Shown: positions 8,465 to 17,059, counted from the first letter of the stretch. The stretch: 64,000 nucleotides of DNA from Paenibacillus periandrae (GCF_022458865.1 NZ_JAJNMU010000035.1:1-64000); one strand, 5' to 3'. Made by a program: numbers and translations. The notes: generated by a model not told the origin, from the sequence alone.

Positions 8465-8545
8465 AGACACGCTCCCTCTCGCTGTGCCAATAGACTAGGC
8501 CGTAAAGCAGCAGTGTGTGATATTTATTGTGTTATTTTTCATACA

Positions 8546-8575
8546 GTTCGCGTTCAACCCCTCTTCTCTGGGGGT
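8546..8575 (-). promoter_or_regulatory. Possible sigma-I-like promoter of the MreB paralogue
   Basis: On the minus strand ACCCCC (8575-8570) is followed after 19 bases by CGAAC (8550-8546), about 80 bases before the start codon. C-rich -35 and CGAA -10 elements are the hallmarks of sigma-I promoters, and B. subtilis mreBH is sigma-I dependent. The spacing may be too long, and the C block is also part of an inverted repeat with CCCC at 8558-8561. Confidence 0.3.
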
Positions 8576-8715
8576 AGTGTGTCATATTGAATCCTTTGCA
8601 CCGGCATCGTTTTCCATTATAATTATAGTATTCTAGTAAATTCTATGAACTCAAAAATAAGCAGCCCCCCACATTTATCTGCACCTGCACTATGACCAGA
8701 AGAGGAGCGTTATCT

Positions 8716-9264
8716 ATGAAAAATACTCTAAAAAAAGCTTTGCTGCCAGCCATCGCCTTAAGTCTCATGTTCGTCATACCCGCCACAGCCGTTGAGCCAT
8801 CGAGCACGACCACTGAAAATATTCAAGCTTTAAAGACACCAGCTTCTCCTCAATCCATATCCTTTCAAATTCCGATGCACGATTATTGCAGCTCGGATAA
8901 CCCGTTTGATTTTGGTTTTCAAGTGTCAAATGCAAGCAGTACGACCGCGAATATCACCTTGTATTTGTATCAGAAGGATGGAACCATGCTTCCAGATGCG
9001 GGGATTACCTCTGCTGGTCTGGAATCTACCATCATCCCCGGCAAACCCTTTAACCTGAAAGGAAACGCAACAGAGCTGTATCATATGAATTATGGTAATC
9101 ATAAAAAATGCGACGAGCGGATTTATTCCGGAAAAATTGAGGTTAACAATGGAGAAGCCTCACTGCTTGCAAAGGGATGGGTATATCGAAGAGTTGGTTC
9201 TGAAACCAAGCTGTCGGAGCTGATTACAATCAATCAAAGCAAAGCTTTTGATCTGGCTAAATAA
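8716..9264 (+). CDS. Secreted protein of unknown function
   Basis: This 182-residue protein begins with a basic N-terminus, a hydrophobic core and an Ala-X-Ala-like site (PATAVEP), giving a classical signal peptide of about 25 residues. The mature part looks like a beta-sandwich: alternating hydrophobic strands with many Ser/Thr/Asn, two cysteines (in HDYCSS and KKCDER) that could form a disulfide, and no catalytic motif. The ATG at 8716 follows GAGGAG. A terminator follows at 9293. No family is recognised; an extracellular binding or structural role is only a guess. Confidence 0.7.
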   Translation: MKNTLKKALLPAIALSLMFVIPATAVEPSSTTTENIQALKTPASPQSISFQIPMHDYCSSDNPFDFGFQVSNASSTTANITLYLYQKDGTMLPDAGITSAGLESTIIPGKPFNLKGNATELYHMNYGNHKKCDERIYSGKIEVNNGEASLLAKGWVYRRVGSETKLSELITINQSKAFDLAK

Positions 9265-9292
9265 TACGTATGGACGCTGCATAATACAAGAA

Positions 9293-9330
9293 ACCCAACA
9301 CCGTGAAGAGCTATTGGTGTTGGGTCTTTT
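9293..9330. terminator. Bidirectional terminator between convergent genes
   Basis: ACCCAACACC (9293-9302) pairs with GGTGTTGGGT (9316-9325), followed on the plus strand by CTTTT. It separates the secreted-protein gene from the HEAT-repeat gene on the other strand and could serve both. Confidence 0.8.
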
Positions 9331-9341
9331 ATGCAACTTGC

Positions 9342-9785
9342 CTATTTTTTCGTTAATGACGCCCACGTTTGCTCAAGCCACGCATCAAAATCCGCACCCT
9401 TTTCGCCTTCGTAAGTATCATACACATCCGTTCTCATCTTTTTCAATTTTTCTTTGAATTGTTCATACGTATGACCTTCAGGCAAGCTCTTTTTAATTCT
9501 TGTGAAAATTTTGGCGGCTCCTTTAATCAGTTCGCCTTTTTTCTTGGAGGGCAGTTGAACCTCTTCTCCGAAAGCCTTCAGCTTATGAAAAGCAGCCTCT
9601 TGAACCTGAAAAACCGTATCATTGTTCATGACCCGTGTAAGTACAGCGATAACTTGTGGGATATTCCACTGACCCAGCTCTTCAACCGCATCCAAACGTT
9701 CTTTCCAATTCGCTGTACGATTAACTGACTTGACTAATCCCTCATAATTGGGAGGCAATTCACTTTGTGCTAATATGTTGCTCAA
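9342..9785 (-). CDS. HEAT-repeat protein
   Basis: This 147-residue soluble protein has an N-terminal helical-repeat segment (residues about 25-75: ANWKERLDAVEELGQW, then VIAVLTRVMNNDTVFQVQEAAF) typical of HEAT repeats, which bind proteins. The C-terminal half is Lys/Glu-rich and helical. Translation most likely starts at the TTG at 9785, with AAGGAG nine bases upstream; the nearby ATG at 9790 leads to an immediate stop. A possible partner is not evident from its neighbours. Confidence 0.78.
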   Translation of the reverse strand: MSNILAQSELPPNYEGLVKSVNRTANWKERLDAVEELGQWNIPQVIAVLTRVMNNDTVFQVQEAAFHKLKAFGEEVQLPSKKKGELIKGAAKIFTRIKKSLPEGHTYEQFKEKLKKMRTDVYDTYEGEKGADFDAWLEQTWASLTKK

Positions 9786-9808
9786 ACCATCGATCTCCTT
9801 TTGTCTAC

Positions 9809-9985
9809 TTACTTATCCGATTTGCCTTTATTACTGCCAGCGTTCTTGGTACCGCCTGCTTTATCCGCTTTGCTCGTATACGGTTTGGGAGCATTCTTGG
9901 CTCTGTTGGCGCTAGCTTGCCATCGATTCCAGCCTTTGCTGTCTGTTCCTCTACCTGTTCCGCCTTTGCCCTTAGCTTTACTCAA
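9809..9985 (-). CDS. DUF3934-like small basic protein, 58 aa
   Basis: A 58-residue reading frame starts with TTG at 9985, seven bases after GGAG, and ends 23 bases before the HEAT-repeat gene start. The product is highly basic and glycine-rich, beginning MSKAKGKGGTGRGTDSKGWN, with a WNRWQASANRAKNA core. This matches my memory of the DUF3934 family of short Bacillus and Paenibacillus proteins of unknown function. The basic composition suggests RNA or DNA binding. It may be cotranscribed with the HEAT-repeat gene. Confidence 0.72.
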   Translation of the reverse strand: MSKAKGKGGTGRGTDSKGWNRWQASANRAKNAPKPYTSKADKAGGTKNAGSNKGKSDK

Positions 9986-10067
9986 ATAATCACTCCGCTG
10001 TCAATTGTATACTTAATTATTATACCTAGTATGTTGAAATATACAGTATCGAAACCGATATGTACAG

Positions 10068-10101
10068 AAAAAAGCCCAAGCATCATGAAACCTGGGTTTT
10101 T
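10068..10101. terminator. Terminator after the NmrA-type gene
   Basis: AAAAAGCCCAAG and CCTGGGTTTTT form an imperfect A-rich/T-rich hairpin usable in both directions. It lies about 35 bases beyond the stop of the oxidoreductase gene on the minus strand. Confidence 0.65.
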
Positions 10102-10133
10102 CGCAAAACAATTCATAGACAAATTCATAGACA

Positions 10134-10955
10134 TCATTGATATTGAGCAGTGATAAAAGGTTGGATGCTTTCTTTCAGTGAAGTGACCGGACCACCCATT
10201 AATTTCTCTAGATCGGCTGAGGTTGAGGACGTATCGATCCTGCGCAAGTACCCGTATATCCAGTTGCGGATTTGCGGATCCTGACGGAGTGAAACAGGCT
10301 TACCCGCAAGCTCAGACAGTACAATTACTAGATCATGAAAGGTCCATGGACGCGGCGCAGTCAGCTCATAGCTTTGATACTCATGACCTGATTCAGTTAG
10401 AACGGCTGCTATTCCTTTAGCCAGATCATTACGTGTCACCGTATTAAATTGCCAATCTCCAGGGTAAACGCTCAGCTCCCCAGAAGTCATGGCGGTATCC
10501 AGTCCGAGCACGCCAACAAAATCCGTATATAATGCATTCCGCAGAAAAGTGTGTGGAATTCCGGTTGTCAGAATCGCATGCTCTGTGGCCAAATGCAAAT
10601 GAGAGGGTGCAATCGAGCCGGCTCCAAGAAAAGCAAAGCTCGTATACAGGAGATGTTCAACTTTCGCTTGCTTCGCCGCCTCTATAACATGGGCATGCTG
10701 TCGCAGCCGAATCGTATCGTCTGGATTGGAGCTTGATATGAGTAATAGCTTGGAGGCTCCGGTGAAGGCTTGCTTCAGTGATTCCGGTTGATCGTAGTCG
10801 CAATAACGCACTTCAATTCCTTGCTTCTGATACGTATTGGCTTGTTCAGGGTGACGAACACACGCAATGATTTGATCTGCTGACACCTTATGAAGAAGCT
10901 GCTCCATAATTAAACTGCCTAATTGACCATTAGCTCCTGTAATGACGATCGACAT
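10134..10955 (-). CDS. NmrA-type SDR, NAD(P)H:quinone oxidoreductase-like
   Basis: This 273-residue atypical short-chain dehydrogenase has the NAD(P)-binding motif GANGQLG at residues 7-13. The pattern of LLLISSSNP, the helix VIEAAKQAKVEHLLYTS and HLATEHAILTTGIPHTFLRN is that of the NmrA/QOR2 (YtfG) subfamily, which reduces quinones or senses NADP. The start ATG at 10955 lies about 30 bases beyond an operator identical to the one before the neighbouring marR gene, so the two genes are almost certainly a regulator-target pair. Function in detoxifying quinones or electrophiles is an inference from the family. Confidence 0.87.
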   Translation of the reverse strand: MSIVITGANGQLGSLIMEQLLHKVSADQIIACVRHPEQANTYQKQGIEVRYCDYDQPESLKQAFTGASKLLLISSSNPDDTIRLRQHAHVIEAAKQAKVEHLLYTSFAFLGAGSIAPSHLHLATEHAILTTGIPHTFLRNALYTDFVGVLGLDTAMTSGELSVYPGDWQFNTVTRNDLAKGIAAVLTESGHEYQSYELTAPRPWTFHDLVIVLSELAGKPVSLRQDPQIRNWIYGYLRRIDTSSTSADLEKLMGGPVTSLKESIQPFITAQYQ

Positions 10956-10985
10956 TCGATTTCATCCTTTCTACAGCTGAATTTT

Positions 10986-11001
10986 AGTTAAGCACTTAAC
11001 T
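10986..11001. promoter_or_regulatory. MarR-type operator, copy 1
   Basis: AGTTAAG and CTTAACT are perfect 7-bp half-sites separated by two bases; flanking bases extend the symmetry to about 20 bp. The same site recurs at 11487-11502. It lies between the regulator's stop and the oxidoreductase start, where a MarR dimer would block that gene's own promoter. Confidence 0.8.
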
Positions 11002-11020
11002 AAATGGACAACAAGAAATT

Positions 11021-11467
11021 TTACGTTCTTGTTAGTTTCTTTAATAAGAACAGTAATTGCTGCAGCTCTTGCTCCTCCAGCACGTTCATTTTGTCGGCAA
11101 TCTGTTCACGATTTTCGGGTAAGTGCTTCAATAGAATGCTCTGGCCTTCACTTGTTATTGAAATCACCGTTTTTCTACCATCCTGCGGATGACTTGCGCG
11201 AATAATCAAGCCTTCATGTTCCAAGGGAGTCAGCAAGAGACTAATATTCGATTTGGTAACGCCAATCTTGCGAGCCAGCATGGAAGGGAGTATCGTACCG
11301 CCCTCCTTCATGATTTCAACCAAAATTCGAATCCTGGCACCATTCAGACCTTTGGACTGCCAATATCTTTCCGACACATCGACCAATTTGGCCGTTGCTT
11401 CCACCAGAGAAAAAAAAGCAACCGTATGCAAGGGTAAATCCAGTACGTATTCCTGCAGATCCTTCAT
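11021..11467 (-). CDS. MarR-family transcriptional regulator
   Basis: This 148-residue winged-helix regulator has the MarR layout: N-terminal dimer helices, the recognition region ILPSMLARKIGVTKSNISLLLTPLE and the wing IIRASHPQDGRKTVISITSEG (about residues 56-108). Proteins of this family repress until they bind a small molecule or are oxidised. Identical 16-bp operators lie in front of this gene and in front of the NmrA-type gene downstream, so autoregulation and control of the oxidoreductase are likely. There is no cysteine in the recognition helix, so a thiol switch is not obvious. Confidence 0.9.
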   Translation of the reverse strand: MKDLQEYVLDLPLHTVAFFSLVEATAKLVDVSERYWQSKGLNGARIRILVEIMKEGGTILPSMLARKIGVTKSNISLLLTPLEHEGLIIRASHPQDGRKTVISITSEGQSILLKHLPENREQIADKMNVLEEQELQQLLFLLKKLTRT

Positions 11468-11486
11468 CCAACCACCGCCAATAAAT

Positions 11487-11502
11487 AGTTAAGTGCTTAA
11501 CT
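11487..11502. promoter_or_regulatory. MarR-type operator, copy 2
   Basis: AGTTAAG, TG, CTTAACT: the exact reverse complement of copy 1 at 10986-11001. It lies 20 bases upstream of the marR start codon, fitting autorepression. Confidence 0.8.
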
Positions 11503-11658
11503 TTTTTTACTGTACAATAGCAGTATGCCACCTGTCAAACATAGACTTATTTACCTTGGTTAGCTATATACCATCGGCCTGCCCATTGTCATAGAGTTCA
11601 GTACAACGGACAGGCTGGATGGTTTTTAATTTAAGGGTCCTGCTAAAAATTCACGGTT

Positions 11659-12558
11659 TCATGAGCGGGAGCGGGCAGTCGCATTAGGAAGTTCCAGCTC
11701 CTGTAACAGCACGAGCAGGCTATCCAGGCATTCACGGGACGCCTCCTCGCCACCTGCTGAAAAGTCACTTCCGGCTGGGCGCTTGAGCTGCTCCTCTGTC
11801 AATTGCGAATGTAAGCGATAGTGTGTTTCCACAACCAAATATCCGCTGTATTGGTCCTCGATTAAACGCTGCAGCAGAGCCTTATAATCAACCTCTCCCC
11901 GTCCGATTGCCACACCGCGAACACCGTCTTCGGTTTTCGCGGCATCTTTGAGGTGAATATGGTCGATAGTGCCATGTAACGCGTTGTAGCCGTCAGGGTA
12001 CGGAACCTCTCCATCGGGGTCCCATAAATCGTTCCCCGGATCATACAATCCCTGAATCCATGGTGAATTCACCTCATCCAGTACACGCCGAACCTTCCTC
12101 GCATTGCAGGCATACAAGCTTGGGTCGAATTCAAGCGCGTACACAACCTCCGCCTCCTGCAAATGCGGCTCGATTCTTCGCAGCTGCTCAACAATTAGCG
12201 GAAGCTTCAGGTCGAATTCACCATCAGCCCAGAAGCTGAAGCCACGTATACGCTTAACCTTCAACTGCTTGGCAATGTCCAGTGAGCGCTTTAGGATGCC
12301 GAGATGCTCTTCAATTTCTTGGGCAGCATCGAGCCGACATTTGAAGACAGGGGTGGATAAGCCGCATATAACGAGTCCCGCTTCCTGTACCATTGCAGCA
12401 ATTTCGGTAATCCGGTTATCACTCAGCTTATGAAACGGCTGATTATCAACGGAACGGAATTCAAGCGCCTCCAGTCCGTACTCCTGGGCTATTTGAATAG
12501 CCACAGCAGGGTCTTGGGACACCTCATCAGTGATAATGCCCAAACGGAACAAGCTCAT
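11659..12558 (-). CDS. Sugar phosphate isomerase/epimerase (AP-endonuclease-2 TIM barrel)
   Basis: This 299-residue protein belongs to the xylose-isomerase-like TIM-barrel family found in sugar and inositol catabolism. Features include the first strand LGIITDEVSQD, ALEFDPSLYA, IDHIHLKDA and YLVVETHYR; Glu and His in these strands normally bind the divalent metal. The start overlaps the end of the upstream dehydrogenase gene by four bases (ATGA), a sign of translational coupling. It is the last gene of the operon beginning at 18058. The substrate cannot be deduced. Confidence 0.87.
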   Translation of the reverse strand: MSLFRLGIITDEVSQDPAVAIQIAQEYGLEALEFRSVDNQPFHKLSDNRITEIAAMVQEAGLVICGLSTPVFKCRLDAAQEIEEHLGILKRSLDIAKQLKVKRIRGFSFWADGEFDLKLPLIVEQLRRIEPHLQEAEVVYALEFDPSLYACNARKVRRVLDEVNSPWIQGLYDPGNDLWDPDGEVPYPDGYNALHGTIDHIHLKDAAKTEDGVRGVAIGRGEVDYKALLQRLIEDQYSGYLVVETHYRLHSQLTEEQLKRPAGSDFSAGGEEASRECLDSLLVLLQELELPNATARSRS

Positions 12559-13487
12559 AACAGCACCTTGGCTCCGCCCGAATCGCGGCTTGCATTCGCA
12601 GCTTCAATAAATCGGATAATTTCCAACGTTTCCGAGAGGTCAATCGTTGAACTGCCACTGCGGAACAACTGCATAATCTGCTCCAGCAGACTTGCATAAT
12701 AAGGCTTGCCGTTGGCATATACATCGACGAAATAAGAATCGTTCTCCCGATGAACAATTCCGCCGAACTGCTTGTTGCCCCGGCGGTTTCCCCGAATGAC
12801 GCCTATACGTCCGTCCGCCCATTGGCCGACAACCAGATCATGATCGGCATGAGTCGTTGTTCGAACCTCTACACAACCTCGGCCCATGGAGCGGTACAGC
12901 ATCTCCACCGTATGAATCCCGTACCAAAACAAACCCGGTTGGGTCGGTACAATTTCCAGCGGACCGTAAAATTCCGCACCGATAACCGAACCGGCTGTCC
13001 GTGTATCCTCAAGCACTCTTGTTAAACCTTCAGCATAACGGAGCGCCGAACAGCTCATCACCGGAATGCTCTCCCGCTCGGCCAAGCGTACAAGCTCGAC
13101 CGCTTCCGCATAATCCGTAGTAAAAGGCTTATCGATGAACACCGGTTTGTCAAACGGCGCAATCCGGCGAAATTGCTCCAAATGGACGCGTCCATCGACC
13201 GATTCCAGCAATATTGCATCGCATTGCTCCGCAACGGCTTCAGGTGAACCTACAAGCTTAACCCCATATTGCTCCCGCAGCTCATTCGTGTAGCCTTCAA
13301 GCCTTGAAGCGCTCCGTTCAAAGTCGGGGGAGCCACCCGGGAACGCCGCAACGATCCTCGCCCCGGGAATATAATACTTTCCGTCGGTATCATGCAGCAG
13401 CTTGGCAAAGGCTGTAACATGGGAGGTATCCAGACCGATCATTCCAATTCGAATTAGATGTGGTTGCTGCTCTACAGGTATCATCAT
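12555..13487 (-). CDS. Gfo/Idh/MocA-type oxidoreductase, divergent
   Basis: This 310-residue protein has the two-domain layout of Gfo/Idh/MocA sugar dehydrogenases, with IDKPFTTDYAEA (residues about 117-128) as the EKP-type signature. The dinucleotide motif is unusual: IGMIGLDTSHV replaces the usual GxGxxG glycines, so NAD(P) binding may be altered, as seen in other members with a TSH loop. AAGGAG precedes the start at six bases. It is the fifth gene of the sugar operon, between a canonical dehydrogenase and the isomerase-like gene. Confidence 0.85.
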   Translation of the reverse strand: MMIPVEQQPHLIRIGMIGLDTSHVTAFAKLLHDTDGKYYIPGARIVAAFPGGSPDFERSASRLEGYTNELREQYGVKLVGSPEAVAEQCDAILLESVDGRVHLEQFRRIAPFDKPVFIDKPFTTDYAEAVELVRLAERESIPVMSCSALRYAEGLTRVLEDTRTAGSVIGAEFYGPLEIVPTQPGLFWYGIHTVEMLYRSMGRGCVEVRTTTHADHDLVVGQWADGRIGVIRGNRRGNKQFGGIVHRENDSYFVDVYANGKPYYASLLEQIMQLFRSGSSTIDLSETLEIIRFIEAANASRDSGGAKVLL

Positions 13488-13546
13488 GCCTCACTCCTTA
13501 TCCTTTGTCCTTATACTTATCCAAGATGTGGTTCTACTTTTCAAAT

Positions 13547-14578
13547 TCAATATGGCAAAATAACTTCTTTACCCGTTTGCGCCGATTCATAGATCGCCAG
13601 AATCAAATCAACCGATTTTCGAGCCTCTTCACCGGAAATAAGCGGCTGTCTGTCATTGCGGATCGCTTCGATCAGATCATCTACCAGGATGTAATGCCCA
13701 TCCGATGAAATGTCAGTCGGATTACTGCTTGAATCCATCCGTGGCTGAACAATCGGTATTTCTTCATCGCTGTCAAGGAAAGACCACTTCTTAATTCCAC
13801 TGTCTGCAAAAATAATAGTACCCTTTTCACCATGCAGTTCAAAACGGGTTTCCTGCGCCGGATAAACGGAGGTCGTACCTTGAATGACCCCAAAGGCGCC
13901 GTTCTTATATTTCAAAACCGCTACAGCTGTATCCTCCACTTCAATGTCACGAAGCAGCGGAGCTGAATAGGCGAATACCGATTGAACATCGCCCATCAGC
14001 CACTGGATCAGGTCGATACCATGCACGCCCTGATTCATCAATGCGCCACCTCCGTCGAACTGCCACGTTCCCCGCCATCCGGCGCTGCGGTAATATTCGG
14101 GACTGCGATAATACTTGAGGTAAGCGTCACCGAGCACCAGCTTGCCGAGCTTACCCTCCTGCACGGCTCGACGCGCTACAAGTGATGCTTCCATGATACG
14201 TCGCTGGAACACGCATCCCATTTTAACGCCATGTTTGTTGACTGCGGCGAGCATTTCCGTCATGGCGCCCGCTTTAATCTCAAGCGGCTTCTCACACAGG
14301 ATATGCTTGCCTGCCTGAGCAGCAGCGATAACGACTTCCCCGTGCAAACCGCTTGGTGTACATACACATACCACATCAATATCTTCCCTTTTGAGCATTT
14401 GCTCATAATCGCTGTATACGGAAGCAGCATTATAGGCGTCCGCCAGTTTATTAGCCTTTTCCAGAACAATATCCGATATCGCAACCAGCTCGGCCTGCGG
14501 ATGCTGCGTAATCGCTTTTGCGTGAAAATCAGAAATAACCCCTGCCCCAACGATGGCAAACCTTATAGACTCCTGCAT
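13547..14578 (-). CDS. Gfo/Idh/MocA-family oxidoreductase
   Basis: This 343-residue protein has a complete Rossmann motif (FAIVGAGVISDFHAKAI, residues 7-23) and the catalytic-loop signature CEKPLEIKAG (about residues 95-104), followed by the typical beta-sheet C-terminal domain (YRSAGWRGTWQFDGGGALMNQGVH, here shortened in description). Members oxidise sugars or inositols with NAD(P). GGGAGAG precedes the ATG. It directly follows the solute-binding lipoprotein gene by 19 bases, so the imported sugar is probably its substrate. Confidence 0.9.
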   Translation of the reverse strand: MQESIRFAIVGAGVISDFHAKAITQHPQAELVAISDIVLEKANKLADAYNAASVYSDYEQMLKREDIDVVCVCTPSGLHGEVVIAAAQAGKHILCEKPLEIKAGAMTEMLAAVNKHGVKMGCVFQRRIMEASLVARRAVQEGKLGKLVLGDAYLKYYRSPEYYRSAGWRGTWQFDGGGALMNQGVHGIDLIQWLMGDVQSVFAYSAPLLRDIEVEDTAVAVLKYKNGAFGVIQGTTSVYPAQETRFELHGEKGTIIFADSGIKKWSFLDSDEEIPIVQPRMDSSSNPTDISSDGHYILVDDLIEAIRNDRQPLISGEEARKSVDLILAIYESAQTGKEVILPY

Positions 14579-14597
14579 GTTCTCTCTCCCTTAATGC

Positions 14598-16124
14598 TTA
14601 TTTTAAGCTCGTATTATTCAATCGCTCGTAAGCCGTTTTATAAATATCCAGCATCTGCTGCAATCCTAGCTTCTTCTGATTAGCAACATATTTGTCCCAA
14701 TCGGCCATGCTGATATCGCCCAAAATCATTTTGATAATCGTTTCATCCCGATCCTTTTCAAGAGCCTTGCCTACCGTGGATACAATCTCCAGCTCCTTAT
14801 CGGTAAACGGCGGCTTGAACTTCAATTCAGAATCGTACTTCTTGGCTTCTTTGAATACGGCCTGCTGCTCGGGTGAGGATAAGGACAGATGCGCGTCAAA
14901 ATCAATCCACGTATAAGTTCCAAAGCTCGCAAGCCCCGTCTTTTTGCGCAAATCGGTAACGTCCACAAAATCCGACTTCATCTTTTTCTTGCCGTTCTCG
15001 ACAACATACGTTTCGCCTTCCTTACCCCAGCTGGAGATGTCTCTGCCTTCCTCCGAATAATAGAAATCCAGATATTTGGCTACGCCCTTAATATTGGTCG
15101 AATTCGCGGCTATCGACATTCCACCTTCTACAAATTGGGTGTACGCATTCTGCTGCTTGGCGCCCGCAAATCCGGCTGGGGGCGGCATGAAGGCAAAGTT
15201 GAACTGCGGATTCTCCTTGCGCATAATCGTATTGTAAAAGTCGACACGTCCAATATAATCAGCTGTAAAAAAACCGCGATTCGTTGAAATTAAATCCTGC
15301 CACTGCTTCGTTTCCGTAGTCAGCCAATCGGGCGGCATTAAGCCTTCCTTAGCGAACTTGACCATATATTCAATCATTTTTTTATAATTGTCTTCTGTTG
15401 GCCCGTAACGGACCTGTTTGGTCTTATTGTCATAATAGTAATCGTCATACGTATCAAAGTTAGCTGACATATATTTGAGAATTTGCAGCTTGCTGCTGTT
15501 CGAAACGCGGAATACAAATGGGTAGCTGTCGGGATAAAGCTGCTTCAGCTTCTTAGACGTCTCATACAGCTCTTCATAATTGTTTGGAGCCGTCAGCCCA
15601 TTTTTCTTCAAAATATCCTCGCGGTACATCCAGATCGTACGGTTGGTTTCACCAAAGCCTTCATTGGGAGTCACATACATTTTACCGTCTGCAGCAAGCT
15701 GGGATTTGGCAATATCGGGATACTTGGCAATCCATTTTTTGAAATTAGGCATCTGGTCCAAATAATCGAGCAAATTCACAAAAGCCCCCTGCTGCCCAAA
15801 TTTGTCCGCTTGCGTTTTATTCTGAACATACAGAATGTCGGGCATATTACCGGAGGCGACGTACAAATTGATGGCGTCCTCCATTTTGCCGGAAGGCAGC
15901 TGGACATTGAGCTTGACGCCCGTTTTATCCTCAAGCAGCTTCCAGATGAGCCAGTCCTTGCTGTACGGCCAGTTCGTCGTCGATTCAGTCAGCATCGAGA
16001 AGGTTTTTTTCTGACCTGTTCCCGTGTCATTTCCCTGTGGACTCACCCCGGTTTGGTTTGTGCAGCCTGCAGCAAGCGCCGCCACTATCGATAAGACTGT
16101 CAGAGCTCTCCATCTTCTATTCAT
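14598..16124 (-). CDS. Extracellular sugar-binding lipoprotein of an ABC importer
   Basis: This 508-residue lipoprotein has a basic N-terminus, a hydrophobic core and the lipobox LAAGC (Cys21), and the periplasmic binding fold of the LipO/LplA type. It would capture an oligosaccharide or sugar outside the membrane for the permeases encoded upstream. The ATG at 16124 has better spacing to GAGGAG than the ATG at 16130. Length is normal for this Paenibacillus family (about 500-550). It is third in an operon with two permeases and three catabolic genes. Confidence 0.9.
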   Translation of the reverse strand: MNRRWRALTVLSIVAALAAGCTNQTGVSPQGNDTGTGQKKTFSMLTESTTNWPYSKDWLIWKLLEDKTGVKLNVQLPSGKMEDAINLYVASGNMPDILYVQNKTQADKFGQQGAFVNLLDYLDQMPNFKKWIAKYPDIAKSQLAADGKMYVTPNEGFGETNRTIWMYREDILKKNGLTAPNNYEELYETSKKLKQLYPDSYPFVFRVSNSSKLQILKYMSANFDTYDDYYYDNKTKQVRYGPTEDNYKKMIEYMVKFAKEGLMPPDWLTTETKQWQDLISTNRGFFTADYIGRVDFYNTIMRKENPQFNFAFMPPPAGFAGAKQQNAYTQFVEGGMSIAANSTNIKGVAKYLDFYYSEEGRDISSWGKEGETYVVENGKKKMKSDFVDVTDLRKKTGLASFGTYTWIDFDAHLSLSSPEQQAVFKEAKKYDSELKFKPPFTDKELEIVSTVGKALEKDRDETIIKMILGDISMADWDKYVANQKKLGLQQMLDIYKTAYERLNNTSLK

Positions 16125-16195
16125 CTTCATCTCTCCTCGTACGGAATGTACATCACTATTTACGGGTTGGGTCGTACTTGATCTAATAAGCCTGG

Positions 16196-17050
16196 TTAAC
16201 CCTTGACTGCCCCTATCATAACCCCTTTGGAAAAATACTTTTGCAGGAACGGATATACGATCAGAATCGGCACGGTCGCCACCATAATGACCGCATACTT
16301 TAAGGATTCATCAACGATGAAGTTTTCACCTCCCGCATTGCTCGCCTCCGTACCCGCCATAATCATATTTCTCAGAACGACCTGCAGCGGAAACAGATTG
16401 GCGTCCCGCAAATACAACAAGGGCAGGTAAAAATTGTTCCACATCGCCACCGCATAAAATAGACCAATCGTCGCAAACACAGCCTTCGACAGAGGAACGA
16501 TGATCCGCATAAAAATACCAAAGTCGGTCAATCCGTCCAGTCTTCCCGATTCCTCCAGCTCAACCGGCATGGCCGAGAAGAAGGTACGCATGACCAGCAA
16601 ATTCCAGGTACTGACCGCACCAGGGAGCACCATTCCCCATACCGTATCGATCAAGCCGAGGTTTTTGACAACGAGAAAGGTCGGAATCATCCCGCCGCCG
16701 AAAAACATCGTAAACACAATTATCAGCGTAAATGCTTTTCTGAAAACCATTTCTTTTTTGGCCAAAGCGTAGGCACCCATAGAGGTAATGATTAAGGAAA
16801 TCAAGGTACCTAAACCTGTGTAAATAATCGTATTGATATAAGACTGCCAAATTCGCGGGTCCTTGAGCACCATGCGATACATATCAAGGTTGATTCCTCG
16901 TGGATAGAAGCTGACTTCGTTCCGCAGTACGTATACGCTGCTGCTTAAGGAAACTGAAATCATATAGATGAACGGATACAAGGTTGCCACCGCCACCATC
17001 GACAGCACAACGGCACTTACAACTGAAAACAGGCTGATTTTAACTCTCAT
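16196..17050 (-). CDS. Carbohydrate ABC transporter permease, LplC type
   Basis: This 284-residue membrane protein has six hydrophobic segments and the EAA-loop segment ESGRLDGLTDFGIFMRIIVP (about residues 188-207), which contacts the ATPase. The C-terminal LQKYFSKGVMIGAVKG is characteristic of the LplC/YtcP subgroup. GGAGG precedes the ATG by five bases. It pairs with the permease gene ending ten bases upstream. There is no ATPase gene in the operon, so a shared MsmX-like ATPase must energise transport. Confidence 0.92.
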   Translation of the reverse strand: MRVKISLFSVVSAVVLSMVAVATLYPFIYMISVSLSSSVYVLRNEVSFYPRGINLDMYRMVLKDPRIWQSYINTIIYTGLGTLISLIITSMGAYALAKKEMVFRKAFTLIIVFTMFFGGGMIPTFLVVKNLGLIDTVWGMVLPGAVSTWNLLVMRTFFSAMPVELEESGRLDGLTDFGIFMRIIVPLSKAVFATIGLFYAVAMWNNFYLPLLYLRDANLFPLQVVLRNMIMAGTEASNAGGENFIVDESLKYAVIMVATVPILIVYPFLQKYFSKGVMIGAVKG

Positions 17051-17059
17051 GGCGACCTC

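Noticed and set aside
9767..10153. Hydrophobic frames on the plus strand near 9801
   Set aside because: They are antisense to the 58-residue DUF3934-type gene and their hydrophobic look comes from reading Lys/Gly codons backwards.
11570..11630. Imperfect hairpin with a T run on the plus strand
   Set aside because: No plus-strand gene ends nearby, and the stem has several mismatches, so I do not call a terminator.
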